DNA from: QVMG01 sp032073245
GTDB taxonomy: Bacteria; Bacteroidota; Bacteroidia; Bacteroidales; Tannerellaceae
NCBI GenBank assembly: GCA_032073245.1
Contig: DAMANX010000002.1
Span: 124,001-188,000, forward strand
Direction: 5' to 3'
Length of the DNA stretch: 64,000 bases
Made by a program: the position numbers and the translations under genes. Shown piece after piece: positions 18,057 to 27,402 of this stretch. A model generated the notes under the pieces. It searched no databases and had not been told where the DNA came from. It saw only the letters and a program-made list of their open reading frames with translations. Numbering within the stretch: the stretch's first letter is position 1; the number at the start of each line of letters is the position of its first letter.

Positions 18057-18074
18057 CTTGTTTTATATTAATGA

Positions 18075-19523
18075 TTATTTTTTTACCCATACGGCAACTT
18101 TTCCTCCATGCACTTTAAAAAGGGCTTTACCATCTTCTCCAATGGTAATTTTTTCATCGATGCTTCCGGTTATTTCATGCCATTCTTCTCCTTTGTGCTG
18201 TTCACCTACATACATTACCTTATCTCCATCGTCTCCATTTGAAAGGAGAAGAGCCAGACCGGAATCAGGACGAATATCGTCACCTTCGCGTGTTAAGCCT
18301 ACCGTATTAGGGTGGTCAAAGTAAAGGTTTTGTTTGCCGAAAGCATATTTTTGTCTTGCATCAAGCAGAATATCTATGATAACACGATGTGGAGATTCGA
18401 TATCTTTAGTCCGGTAATAGTCACCATAAAATATACAGGGGTAACCCTTCTCCATTAATAATATAAGGCCATACATTAAAGGTTTAAACCATGATTTGAC
18501 TTGTGATTCGAGGGAACTTCCATGCTGAGAATCGTGATTATCGACAAAGGTTACAGCATTTGAAGGAAACCAAGTTACCAATGTTTCATCAGGGAAGCTG
18601 GTCAGGTCGAAGTCGCGTCCTTGATGAGATGCCTGGTACATCTTGTAATGCAAAGGAACATCAAAGAGATCTAATTTATAGTCTGTCAGTTCAAGGTATT
18701 CCTGTAGTGAATCAAAGTCATTTTTCCAGTATTCTCCAACTGCATAAAAATTACCTCCACGATCAGAACGCACTTCATCGAGGAAATGTTTAATAAATTG
18801 ATCTTCCATGTGTTTAATGGCATCCATACGCATTCCGTCCAGGTTCAATTCATTTGCTACCCAACGTCCCCATTTTCCCAGTTCATTTATCACGTCGGGG
18901 TGTTTCAGGTCGAGGTCGTTAAACATCAGATAATCGTAATTACCATTTTCAGTGTCTACATTCTGGCTCCAGTTTTTATTGTCACCCAGGATACGGTAAA
19001 TAGCAGTTTTCTTATTGGCTGCATTATAATCCGTCCCGGTAAAATGATACCAATGCCATTTAAAATCGGAATATTGGTTATTACGGCCCGGGAAGTTATA
19101 GCCGGTATATGCTTCAATTTCATAGGGATCGCTTATGGTTTTGTTGCGATCATTTGGATCGACTTCTTGCACCATAAACTTTTCGGTATATTCGCCGCCT
19201 GCTTTATGATTCATTACCGCATCGAGATATACGGATATCTGATATTTATGTAGTTCGTTAATTGCATCGATCAATTCCTGTTTAGTACCGTATTTAGTAC
19301 GCGTTGTTTCTTTTTGATCGAATTCACCCAAGTCGAACAGGTCATAGGTTGCATATCCTTCGTCTTGTTGTTCGTCGGCTTTGTATGCAGGAGGTATCCA
19401 AACGGAGGTGACCCCTATTTCCTTTAAATGTTTTGCATCTTCTTTTAGTTGTTTCCAGAAATTACCATCATTAGGTAGATTCCATTCGAAATACTGCATC
19501 ATTACTCCATTTTTCATAATCAA
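18075..19523 (-). CDS. Cytosolic alpha-amylase, GH13
   Basis: The 482-residue enzyme has no signal peptide and starts with MQYFEWNLPNDGNFW, the opening of the intracellular GH13 subfamily 5 amylases such as E. coli AmyA. Catalytic residues are all present: the nucleophile aspartate in GMRMDAIKH, the acid/base glutamate in AVGEYW and the transition-state aspartate in FVDNHDSQ, within a TIM barrel followed by a short beta domain. It hydrolyses internal alpha-1,4 glucan bonds, so the substrates are imported maltodextrins or internal glycogen. No SusC/SusD or other amylolytic genes accompany it, in keeping with a cytosolic role. Confidence 0.95.
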   Translation of the reverse strand: MIMKNGVMMQYFEWNLPNDGNFWKQLKEDAKHLKEIGVTSVWIPPAYKADEQQDEGYATYDLFDLGEFDQKETTRTKYGTKQELIDAINELHKYQISVYLDAVMNHKAGGEYTEKFMVQEVDPNDRNKTISDPYEIEAYTGYNFPGRNNQYSDFKWHWYHFTGTDYNAANKKTAIYRILGDNKNWSQNVDTENGNYDYLMFNDLDLKHPDVINELGKWGRWVANELNLDGMRMDAIKHMEDQFIKHFLDEVRSDRGGNFYAVGEYWKNDFDSLQEYLELTDYKLDLFDVPLHYKMYQASHQGRDFDLTSFPDETLVTWFPSNAVTFVDNHDSQHGSSLESQVKSWFKPLMYGLILLMEKGYPCIFYGDYYRTKDIESPHRVIIDILLDARQKYAFGKQNLYFDHPNTVGLTREGDDIRPDSGLALLLSNGDDGDKVMYVGEQHKGEEWHEITGSIDEKITIGEDGKALFKVHGGKVAVWVKK

Positions 19524-19650
19524 GTTGATTTTATATCTATCGTGCCTTTTAAAACATGACAGAGTAAGATTTTGTTTAAAACAATGCCGGCATTAACACA
19601 AAATCCGATATAGGAATGTTTAAAGGTAGGTTATATATGAAAGAAAATAA

Positions 19651-19699
19651 AAAGAACGCCGATGGGATTCAATATGAATAACCCCATCGGCGTTTCTTT
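19651..19699 (-). terminator. Terminator of the NigD-like gene
   Basis: Stem AAAGAACGCCGATGGG / CCCCATCGGCGTTTCTTT with one bulge, followed on the minus strand by a T-rich stretch. It lies 30 bp beyond the NigD-like stop. Confidence 0.88.
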
Positions 19700-19728
19700 G
19701 TTATTAAGCCTTTTTAGGTAACTAAATT

Positions 19729-20481
19729 CTATTGCAAATTCAATGCATTTCTTTCCGCACTGATTGCAGAGCTTGCAGGAGTAGCTTTACGGGTACAATA
19801 ATCAAATTCGGTAGACTTGTCTCCACTGAAAGATTTCCATTTCAATTTCAGTTTCACTGTTTTTCCTTCTGTATCGGGCAGGCTATCCAGATTGAATGCA
19901 ACCAAGCCGTCTCTTTCAACACCATACGTATCATCGTAGGCATTATGACGGAATTCCACTTCGTATGGGTTTGCTGCATCCTGGCTCATCAACAAATTTA
20001 CAAAATGAGCTTTGCCATATTCTCCTCGGATAGTTCTGAAACGAAGGGTCAGGTAACCATCTTCGGCTATTGTTACCCAGTCATTAACAATTTCTACAGG
20101 ATCAGTTCCATATATGGAATCATTGTCAGTTCCAAGATCAGGAGCTATCTGTTTGGTCAGAATACTATCAATCCAGTTTATATGAACCGCTTTGTCATAT
20201 CCTTCACTGGGCTCATCAGATTTGCTGAAATTTACCAAAGCTCTCACCTCTTTATCTCCATAAGGGGAAGAGGTTATGTTTACTGGTAAAAGAGTGGTAT
20301 TGTCATCCAATTGCAGGAAGAACGAATTATCACTCAACGGCTTTACCGTTACAAGTGCATTGGGATACCGTAGTTTCCAATAGTCATCATCGTCATCATC
20401 AAGACACGATTGAAAGGTCAGGGTTGTACATATAAGCCCTATTGCCATTAAATAGAATCTCAACTTCTTCATAGCTTTCAT
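19729..20481 (-). CDS. NigD-like lipoprotein
   Basis: A 250-residue lipoprotein: the signal ends FQSCLDDDDDDYW, a lipobox cysteine followed by a run of six aspartates, which is a typical outer-membrane lipoprotein export-like context in Bacteroidetes. The remaining sequence matches the NigD family, named from a bacteriocin-associated locus on a Prevotella plasmid, with an N-terminal OB-like domain and a C-terminal beta sandwich. The role of chromosomal NigD-like proteins is unknown. It has its own terminator and no conserved neighbour here. Confidence 0.85.
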   Translation of the reverse strand: MKAMKKLRFYLMAIGLICTTLTFQSCLDDDDDDYWKLRYPNALVTVKPLSDNSFFLQLDDNTTLLPVNITSSPYGDKEVRALVNFSKSDEPSEGYDKAVHINWIDSILTKQIAPDLGTDNDSIYGTDPVEIVNDWVTIAEDGYLTLRFRTIRGEYGKAHFVNLLMSQDAANPYEVEFRHNAYDDTYGVERDGLVAFNLDSLPDTEGKTVKLKLKWKSFSGDKSTEFDYCTRKATPASSAISAERNALNLQ

Positions 20482-20590
20482 ATCATTAAATTATTATTAA
20501 TTGATTTGTATAAAAGAAGATGAAAAAGAAGGGTGAAATGCTGCAAGGACGATTTAAATTTATGAATTCTTAAATGCCTTGACACGTAAA

Positions 20591-21760
20591 TTAAATCCAA
20601 GTCAGCTTTCGCCATACCCACTCTGCCGGGCCGTGAGAATGTTTTTTTAACCACCAACTGCAGAAGAGCCATTGGAAGATGACCAGGAGAACACCAACTC
20701 CGAAACTAGCTGTAGTATTTAATACATTATACAACCCTAATCCGGGGCCATAGTAGATAAAAGAGCCGAGGATTGATTGCATCAGATAGTTGGTAAGGCT
20801 CATTCTTCCAAGTGGGGTTAGTATACGTAATACCTTTTGAATACGGATCTTTTGCCATGCCATAACAATCAGAGAAACCCATACCCACATAAAAGCAAAA
20901 TTGCGTAGTGAAGAGGCTATGGTATGCATAGGAGTATAAAGAGCTTTACGTTCGATAAACCCGGGTAATGCATCGGTTAACAAATAAAGTGGTATAAGAC
21001 AACCTAATGCCAGGCAAAAAGTACCTAACCAGAAGTTATGATTCTTTTTCCAATCACGGAAAAGTTGTTTCCTCCCGATCAAAAATCCTAACATAAACAA
21101 AGCTGCTGTTTGAAAGAAACGTCCATAACCCCATGCCCATAGAAGGCTGAATAGCTGGCCATTCCATAAATTTGATTTTATCATTTCCCAGAAGCTGCTA
21201 CCTTCCAAATATGGATACATAGCCCGTGCATAGGCAGAGTAAGCAGCAGGGCCTGTTACATAATCGGGGTTGAACAAGGCATAGATATATTTCCCCCACT
21301 CCATTGGCTGCAGCATTAGTATAGCAGCAATGATGAATATGGTTTTATTACTCAACTTGCATACTGGTATTAATGTCAATCCAATAATAGCATACAGTAC
21401 CAGTATCTCTCCTGCAAAGAAAGCAGCATTGACTTGTCCGATCAGAAACAGTAATACCATGCGCCAGGCAAAACGTCCTCTAAAATCCTTTCCTTTCTTC
21501 TCCTGATTATTAAACATAATAAAGAAGCTAAAACCGAACAGCAAAGCAAATATGGCATAAGATTTACCGGCAAAAAGGAAAAATAACACATCCCACACGC
21601 CTTTATCTAAAGCTTGCATAAAGGATGATTCCGGTGTTGGAAAATTGTACAGATTGAAATGTTCTATATTATGCAGTAACATAATAGCCATCACAGCGAA
21701 ACCTCGTAAAGCATCAGCAACTTCGATACGCGGGGAGGAAGAGATGAGTTCGTTTTTCAT
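20591..21760 (-). CDS. DUF418 (YeiB-like) multipass membrane protein
   Basis: The 389-residue inner-membrane protein starts with RIEVADALRGFAVMAIMLLHN, the usual opening of the DUF418/acyltransferase-3 superfamily, and ends with the DUF418 signature (GRMSLTNYLMQSI, GLGLY, then GPAEWVWRKLTW). About ten membrane segments are visible. Related proteins are thought to transfer acyl groups or to act with surface glycan modification, but none of this is proven for DUF418. It stands alone between the NigD-like gene and the response regulator. Confidence 0.88.
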   Translation of the reverse strand: MKNELISSSPRIEVADALRGFAVMAIMLLHNIEHFNLYNFPTPESSFMQALDKGVWDVLFFLFAGKSYAIFALLFGFSFFIMFNNQEKKGKDFRGRFAWRMVLLFLIGQVNAAFFAGEILVLYAIIGLTLIPVCKLSNKTIFIIAAILMLQPMEWGKYIYALFNPDYVTGPAAYSAYARAMYPYLEGSSFWEMIKSNLWNGQLFSLLWAWGYGRFFQTAALFMLGFLIGRKQLFRDWKKNHNFWLGTFCLALGCLIPLYLLTDALPGFIERKALYTPMHTIASSLRNFAFMWVWVSLIVMAWQKIRIQKVLRILTPLGRMSLTNYLMQSILGSFIYYGPGLGLYNVLNTTASFGVGVLLVIFQWLFCSWWLKKHSHGPAEWVWRKLTWI

Positions 21761-21808
21761 AGGAAATATTTTAAAGAAATAATAAGTTGAAATTACTCCA
21801 TGTTCTTA

Positions 21809-23143
21809 CTATTCCAAATTATAAATCTTCATTTTATTATAAAGTGTTTTTCTGTCTACACCTAACAATTGAGCCGCCTTAGTTTTGTTATTTCCTGCTT
21901 CACGCAGTGCTTTACGAATTAATTCACGTTCGTGATCTTCGTTTTTAAGGCTTATATCTGTTTGAGGTTCATAAGCAGAAGTAGTGATCTCTTCCGGTAA
22001 TTCCTGGCGTGTGATATAAGGGCCGGTAGCTAACAAAGTAGCATACTTTACCATATTTTTCAACTGACGCAGATTACCCGGCCAGGGGAAAGATTCCATG
22101 AGTTTGAAGGCTTCATTATTGAAACCTTTTACATCTTTATGTAATTCCTTATTTGCCTGGCGAAGGAAATTATCAATAAACAGACGAAAATCTTCTTTTC
22201 GTTCTTTCAAGTCGGGAATACGCAGTGTAAACTCATTGATACGGTGATAAAGATCTTCACGAAACTCTCCCATTTTGATTGCTTTCTGAAGGTCTTCATT
22301 AGTAGCTGAAATAAGACGGACATCAATCGTTATCTCTTGTGTACTACCAATAGGTTTCACTTTTCGTTCCTGCAATGCACGGAGAAGTTGAACCTGTATT
22401 TCGTAAGTCAGATTTCCTATTTCATCCAGAAAAATCGTTCCACCCTGGGCAGTGACAAAAGCGCCGGTTTTATTGTCGATAGCTCCTGTAAAAGAACCTT
22501 TAATATGGCCAAAGAATTCAGAGGCCGCAAGATCTTTAGGTATAGCGCCACAATCAACAGCGACAAAAGGAGTATCTTTTCGATTACTATTTTCATGTAT
22601 ATACCGGGCTACATATTCTTTACCTGTTCCGCTGGATCCAGTTATTAATACCGACATATCGGTTGGAGCCACTAACCTAGCACGTTCATGCAACCGGACT
22701 GCTGCTTCGCTTTCACCTTCTACATAGCTATTGGAATGATCTGTCAGATCTTTCACTTTGGATGGTGTTTTTTCTTTTCTCTCGTCTCCGGAAAGTATAT
22801 CCCGGATCTTATCTAAAAGATCAGAAGGATTGACCGGTTTAGCGATATAATCGGATGCGCCTAATTTAATAGATTGTACTGCAGTTTGAATATCAGCATA
22901 ACTGGTCATCATGATAAAAGGTAAAGAAAGTGAAAGTTCATTTTTCCATTTCAGTAAATCCATACCATTACCATCGGGTAAACGCATATCTGAAATAACC
23001 AGATCAAAAGTTTTTGCTTTAATAATATATCGGGCTTCTTTGATAGATACGGCCGTATTCACCTGGAATCCCTTCTTACCTAACCAGGTAGAAAGCATTA
23101 AAGAAAAGGTCACATCATCTTCGACAATTAATATTAAAGGCAT
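21809..23143 (-). CDS. Sigma-54-dependent response regulator, NtrC family
   Basis: Three domains in 444 residues. Receiver: residues 1-120, with phosphoacceptor D52 in VISDMRLPDG and K102. AAA+ domain: Walker A GSSGTGKE at 169-176, the sigma-54 contact loop as GSFTGA (216-221, a common variant of GAFTGA), Walker B FLDE at 238-241. C-terminal Fis-type helix-turn-helix: NNKTKAAQLLGVDRKTLYNKM. Such proteins remodel sigma-54 polymerase at -24/-12 promoters. The hybrid kinase gene lies upstream on the same strand, 385 bp away, and is the probable partner. A -7 box at 23219-23226 gives this gene its own promoter. Confidence 0.95.
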   Translation of the reverse strand: MPLILIVEDDVTFSLMLSTWLGKKGFQVNTAVSIKEARYIIKAKTFDLVISDMRLPDGNGMDLLKWKNELSLSLPFIMMTSYADIQTAVQSIKLGASDYIAKPVNPSDLLDKIRDILSGDERKEKTPSKVKDLTDHSNSYVEGESEAAVRLHERARLVAPTDMSVLITGSSGTGKEYVARYIHENSNRKDTPFVAVDCGAIPKDLAASEFFGHIKGSFTGAIDNKTGAFVTAQGGTIFLDEIGNLTYEIQVQLLRALQERKVKPIGSTQEITIDVRLISATNEDLQKAIKMGEFREDLYHRINEFTLRIPDLKERKEDFRLFIDNFLRQANKELHKDVKGFNNEAFKLMESFPWPGNLRQLKNMVKYATLLATGPYITRQELPEEITTSAYEPQTDISLKNEDHERELIRKALREAGNNKTKAAQLLGVDRKTLYNKMKIYNLE

Positions 23144-23218
23144 ATTTTCCCGTTTTTATTCATAGCAATTATTCACAAAAGGAATCGTATGAAATATATC
23201 TCAGAAACTATCAGAATG

Positions 23219-23226
23219 CAAATGTA
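23219..23226 (-). promoter_or_regulatory. -7 box of the response regulator gene
   Basis: TACATTTG on the minus strand matches TAnnTTTG; no clear -33 TTTG is found at the right distance. It lies just after the terminator of the upstream kinase gene and 75 bp before the response regulator ATG. Confidence 0.5.
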
Positions 23227-23233
23227 TAAAAAC

Positions 23234-23278
23234 AAAACGAAAAAAGAACACCTATCACAGGCGTTCTTTCTTCGTTTT
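23234..23278 (-). terminator. Terminator between hybrid kinase and response regulator
   Basis: A 20 bp stem (23234-23253 with 23259-23278, 18 matches, AAAACGAA...AGAACACCT type) followed on the minus strand by CGTTTTGTTTTTA. It should end most transcripts from the kinase gene before the response regulator. Confidence 0.8.
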
Positions 23279-23360
23279 CTCTTGTTTTCTTATGTGCAAG
23301 GTTTCTTCACTTGCTATGTTAAACGGGAATAAATGTAGAAACGTAACCGTATATTAGTAT

Positions 23361-23376
23361 AGAAAATTACGTGCCA
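23361..23376 (-). promoter_or_regulatory. Possible sigma-54 (-24/-12) site
   Basis: On the minus strand TGGCAC-GTAAT-TTTCT resembles TGGCAC-N5-TTGCW, with a perfect -24 box but the -12 GC reading TC. It lies about 220 bp upstream of the response regulator and upstream of a terminator, which weakens the case. Confidence 0.25.
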
Positions 23377-23528
23377 AAATCTATTTATCAATTAAAATTC
23401 ATCATAACTATCAGATTATAAAGCAAAAAAACTATTTTTAAAATATATTTCAGGTTCATAATGCTTATTGTTTATTGAGGAAATAATCCCCACGACTGTG
23501 GAATTTTTCCCCAAAACAATTCCCCAAC

Positions 23529-26015
23529 TCATTCTTCCTCTATCAGAGAAGATGCCTGATCAATAACATCATTAACCAAACGCATCCAGCCTGAATCAGT
23601 CAATTCGACATCATTTCGTTGTAATAATTTTAATTGTTGCACAAGAATATCTGCACCGAGTAATGTAAATAATGGTACCAGTTTATGTGCTAATTCTGAT
23701 ACTGCTTCTCTGTCTTTCGTTTTTAAAGCATTTCTAAATGCCTCGATATTTTTATTTGTTTCCTGAAAGAATGTTTGCATAATTGCATCCGAAGCTTCTT
23801 TATCATCACCTGCAAATTCCGTAAGCGCTGAGAAATTAATGTTCTTATTTTTACCTTCTGATTTTTTCTTTATTTCCGTATCGACTTTTATTTGTGGTAG
23901 AATACGTTGTATAAGTGTAATTATTTGAACACCGGAGAAAGGTTTAGCCAAAGCATCCGTGAATCCGGCCTCCAGAAAACGCTTATTATCTTTCCCTACC
24001 GAACCGGAAAGGACTACCACCGGAAGTGTTTTTGCTTCCGGCAAATCAGATTGGCGTATTTGTCGAATCAATTCAAAACCATCCATTCCCGGCATCTGCA
24101 TATCGGTAAAAACTATATCAAAATGGTTTTCATGAAGCATTTCAAGTACAGCCTGCGGAGTCGTACATGACACAGGCTTAATATGTTGTTGTTTCAACAC
24201 TTCCTCCATAAGGGCTATTTGCATAAGATCATCATCAACGATCAGACAAGTTACTGTGTTTTCTCCAAAGGTTTTAGATAAAGGTAGTTCGGATATATTC
24301 TCTGTTTCCGGTAAAGATTGATTTTCCGCTAATGGAATAGGTAAGGTTACTATAAAATCACTACCCTCTCCTACCCGGCTCTTTATATCCAGTTTACCAC
24401 CTAATAACTTCACCAGTCGCCATGTAATAGAAAGGCCCAGGCCGAAACCATCTTCCTTTTCTGCACCATCAAGACGGGAAAACTCTGCAAATATCTTTTC
24501 CTGTTCTTTTGCCGATATTCCCGGGCCGGTATCACGTACTGTAATAATAAGTGAAGAAGTAGAAGCTTTTGCCCCTTTTACAAATGCGTCAGCCAATCCG
24601 GAACAATCAATAATAAGTTTTACGCTTCCTTTTGATGTAAACTTTAAAGCATTGTTTATCAGGTTACCGGTAATCTGGCGGATTCGTATTGAATCTCCCG
24701 TATAAACCTTTTCCGTAGCATTTATAAATTCAATAGTAAATCCTAAGCCTTTTGCAGAAGATTGAGGTAAAAAACTTTCATATACTTCTTGGAAAAATGC
24801 AGGTATACGGAATGAGACAGCATGAATCTCCATTTTACCTGATTCGAGACGTTCATAATCTAACAGATCATTTACCAATGAAAGAATATGATGGGATGAA
24901 CCATACATATTGCGAAGATAAGTTCGTTGTTGATCGGTTGGATTAGAGCGTTGCAATAATTCTGTAAATCCGATAACCGAAGAAAGAGGGGCACGAATAT
25001 CGTGACTAATAGTCAGGATTAATCGTTCCCTGCTATCAAGCGCTTCTTGCATTTTCCTTTTATAGTAACGGCTTTTGAATAAATCCAATGCAATCAGCAA
25101 TAGGAAAAAGAGCATTACTATAATTGATATGAAAGCTATGATTGTTATCAGGTGAGATGTTCTATCCAGGAGTTCCTGTTTATGCAACATACGATCCAAT
25201 GAATTATTCAGCTCCTTTGCCTCCATATCACGAAGAAATTGATTAATGCGGGAACTGATCAGGCTGTTATCATAACGAAGCCTGCTACTTTTATCCATTA
25301 ATAAACTTTGTAAATTGGCGCGTTCGCCTGCTACACTCATTTGAATTTCACGTAAGGTTTTATTTATCTCCTCCGTCGGGTCGTATTGATTAAGTAACGT
25401 GTCTTTTTGTAATTGTGCCTTAGCTGAAATTACTATACTTGAATCCTGGGCTGTTGGAACGAACACTTCAGCCAAACGCTTAAGAAAGCTTCGTTTTCTG
25501 GGTGTCACAATAACAGAGTCGGTTTGCTCCACAACAACCTCCTGAAGCGCCTGTTCTTCAATAAGCGGACGAACCTTATCCAACGCTTGTCCAATTCGTT
25601 TTGCATACAAGTCACTGCGGGCTTCTTTCCATATTTGTAGCAAATCTTCGGTATTTACCCGTTTACGCTCAATCAACCATTCGATAGTATCTAATTGTGC
25701 TCGTAAAGACTCATCATCTGCCAGAAGACGCAGCATATTCATATTTTCCTGTGCTTTGTCGAGAGTAGTATTGAAATGCGTAAATTCCTCTTCTTCCATG
25801 TTGAGCAGTTGTCCCATAGTTTCGCTCTTATATAGCAATGTCTGGGTTTCAGTTAACAGATATATTTTCTGGAAAGGGAGATCGTGGATATCTTCGTCAG
25901 AAGATGCATCCTTTACCATCCCATAAATATAAGCAAGAGAACAAATAGCTATGAAGACCAGCACAACATAGCCAATCAATACCTTGCGCCCAATCCGGCG
26001 AAATTCCTTTTTCAT
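23529..26015 (-). CDS. Hybrid sensor histidine kinase with receiver and HPt domains
   Basis: An 828-residue inner-membrane protein: TM1 at residues 12-32, a long helical, probably four-helix sensor region outside the membrane (33-288), TM2 at 289-312, HisKA with H338 in TISHDIRAP, HATPase with NLINNALKFT, DTGPGI and GFGLGLSI, a receiver with D638 in VFTDMQMPGMDG, and a C-terminal HPt domain with H777 in ELAHKLVPLF. This is a complete internal phosphorelay, H338 to D638 to H777, which would then feed a separate receiver such as D52 of the neighbouring NtrC-type regulator. The sensor contains a stretch of basic and aromatic residues around 173-185 that breaks the helices. Signal unknown. Confidence 0.95.
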   Translation of the reverse strand: MKKEFRRIGRKVLIGYVVLVFIAICSLAYIYGMVKDASSDEDIHDLPFQKIYLLTETQTLLYKSETMGQLLNMEEEEFTHFNTTLDKAQENMNMLRLLADDESLRAQLDTIEWLIERKRVNTEDLLQIWKEARSDLYAKRIGQALDKVRPLIEEQALQEVVVEQTDSVIVTPRKRSFLKRLAEVFVPTAQDSSIVISAKAQLQKDTLLNQYDPTEEINKTLREIQMSVAGERANLQSLLMDKSSRLRYDNSLISSRINQFLRDMEAKELNNSLDRMLHKQELLDRTSHLITIIAFISIIVMLFFLLLIALDLFKSRYYKRKMQEALDSRERLILTISHDIRAPLSSVIGFTELLQRSNPTDQQRTYLRNMYGSSHHILSLVNDLLDYERLESGKMEIHAVSFRIPAFFQEVYESFLPQSSAKGLGFTIEFINATEKVYTGDSIRIRQITGNLINNALKFTSKGSVKLIIDCSGLADAFVKGAKASTSSLIITVRDTGPGISAKEQEKIFAEFSRLDGAEKEDGFGLGLSITWRLVKLLGGKLDIKSRVGEGSDFIVTLPIPLAENQSLPETENISELPLSKTFGENTVTCLIVDDDLMQIALMEEVLKQQHIKPVSCTTPQAVLEMLHENHFDIVFTDMQMPGMDGFELIRQIRQSDLPEAKTLPVVVLSGSVGKDNKRFLEAGFTDALAKPFSGVQIITLIQRILPQIKVDTEIKKKSEGKNKNINFSALTEFAGDDKEASDAIMQTFFQETNKNIEAFRNALKTKDREAVSELAHKLVPLFTLLGADILVQQLKLLQRNDVELTDSGWMRLVNDVIDQASSLIEEE

Positions 26016-26362
26016 AATTCTGTATAATAATCGTTTCTACACTTTTATTTATTCCGTAATGCTTCCCGTTATGCATTTTTGCTCACACAAAAAACATCCC
26101 ATCCTCTACCTGTTTAAAATGTGAATTATTGCGTATATGCCCTACTAATCACATCTTTTTATATACAACCTGACTGTATATCATTTAATTCTTATACACA
26201 AGAGTTTTAGAGTAAGGATAATAACGGCGCAAGTTAATAAAAAAATAGATATACTTCATCTTTATCTATATAAAAGGAACCTATTGATGTTGTTTTATAT
26301 GAAGACATGATAATCAATGTATATACAGCAAAAGCCACTTATTTATCCATTGTTATGGATTT
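26016..26362. other. Gene-free interval before the FabK/NMO-like gene
   Basis: Roughly 350 bp of AT-rich sequence between the divergent kinase and flavoenzyme genes. Apart from the promoter listed next, I see no hairpin, repeat or open frame worth naming. Confidence 0.6.
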
Positions 26363-26390
26363 TTTGTAAAAGGAATTCTTCTTATCTTTG
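26363..26390 (+). promoter_or_regulatory. Promoter of the FabK/NMO-like gene
   Basis: TTTG at 26363-26366 and TATCTTTG at 26383-26390, spaced 16 bp, close to the Bacteroidetes consensus though slightly short. The ATG follows 24 bp after the -7 box. Confidence 0.55.
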
Positions 26391-26414
26391 AACACAATCA
26401 AAAATTGAGGCGAA

Positions 26415-27365
26415 ATGAATAAGATATGTTCTCTCTTTCATATAGAATACCCTATTATACAAGGTGGAATGGTATGGTGCAGTAGTTGGAAATTAGCCTC
26501 TGCCGTTAGTAATGCTGGTGGACTTGGTTTATTAGGTGCAGGTTCTATGCATCCCGAAGTTTTACGGGAACATATCCGCAAATGTAAAGCAGCAACTCAT
26601 AAACCATTTGGTGTTAACATACCATTGATGTATCCTGAAATTGAAACATTAATGCAGATTATTGTAGAAGAAAATATTAAAATAGTTTTCACCTCTGCCG
26701 GAAATCCTAAGACATGGACCCCTTATTTAAAAGAAAAAGGTATAATTGTTGCACATGTTGTTAGTAGTTCAAAATTTGCAATCAAATGTGAAGAAGCCGG
26801 TGTGGATGCTATTGTTGCCGAAGGATTTGAAGCCGGAGGACATAACGGACGCGAAGAAACCACTACTCTCTGCCTCGTACCGGCTGTACGTAGAGCAACA
26901 TCTTTGCCGTTGATTGCTGCCGGAGGAATTGGTACGGGCGAAACAATTCTGGCAACTCAGGCTTTAGGAGCAGATGGCATACAGATTGGAACCCGTTTTG
27001 CTTTAACCGTAGAAAGTTCAGCTCATCCTAATTTCAAACAACTATGCCTTAATCTCAACGAAGGTGATACTAAACTTCTTTTGAAGCAATTATCTCCTAC
27101 CCGATTGGTCAAAAACAACTTTGCTACAGCCGTTGAAAATGCAGAAAAAACAGGAGCTACAGTTGATGAATTGCGTGCTCTACTAGGCCGTGGAAGATCT
27201 AAAAAAGGGATTTTCGAAGGTAATATGGAAGAGGGCGAATTGGAAATAGGACAAATTGCTTCTTTATTTCACAAAGAAGAAACCGTAGAAGAAGTAATGA
27301 AGGATTTGATCGGAGGATATAATAAAGCATTACAAACTTTATCCCATTATTCTCCATTTACCTGA
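26415..27365 (+). CDS. FMN-dependent nitronate monooxygenase / FabK-like enoyl reductase
   Basis: A 316-residue TIM-barrel flavoprotein of the 2-nitropropane dioxygenase family. FMN-binding segments include YPIIQGGMVW at the N-terminus, AEGFEAGGHNG in the middle, and AAGGIGTGETI plus GADGIQIGTRF for the phosphate site. The family includes true nitronate monooxygenases and FabK-type enoyl-ACP reductases; the histidine in AGGHNG is common to both, so the sequence does not decide. If it is FabK it would complete fatty acid elongation. It stands alone with a promoter directly upstream. Confidence 0.85.
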   Translation: MNKICSLFHIEYPIIQGGMVWCSSWKLASAVSNAGGLGLLGAGSMHPEVLREHIRKCKAATHKPFGVNIPLMYPEIETLMQIIVEENIKIVFTSAGNPKTWTPYLKEKGIIVAHVVSSSKFAIKCEEAGVDAIVAEGFEAGGHNGREETTTLCLVPAVRRATSLPLIAAGGIGTGETILATQALGADGIQIGTRFALTVESSAHPNFKQLCLNLNEGDTKLLLKQLSPTRLVKNNFATAVENAEKTGATVDELRALLGRGRSKKGIFEGNMEEGELEIGQIASLFHKEETVEEVMKDLIGGYNKALQTLSHYSPFT

Positions 27366-27402
27366 TAATTGTCTGATAGTAATCAAAAATAGTTACTCTT
27401 TT

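Noticed and set aside
20478..20672. A 64 aa minus-strand frame at the 3' end of the DUF418 gene
   Set aside because: It overlaps the DUF418 coding sequence in another frame, has no signal of its own and no promoter; a shadow frame.
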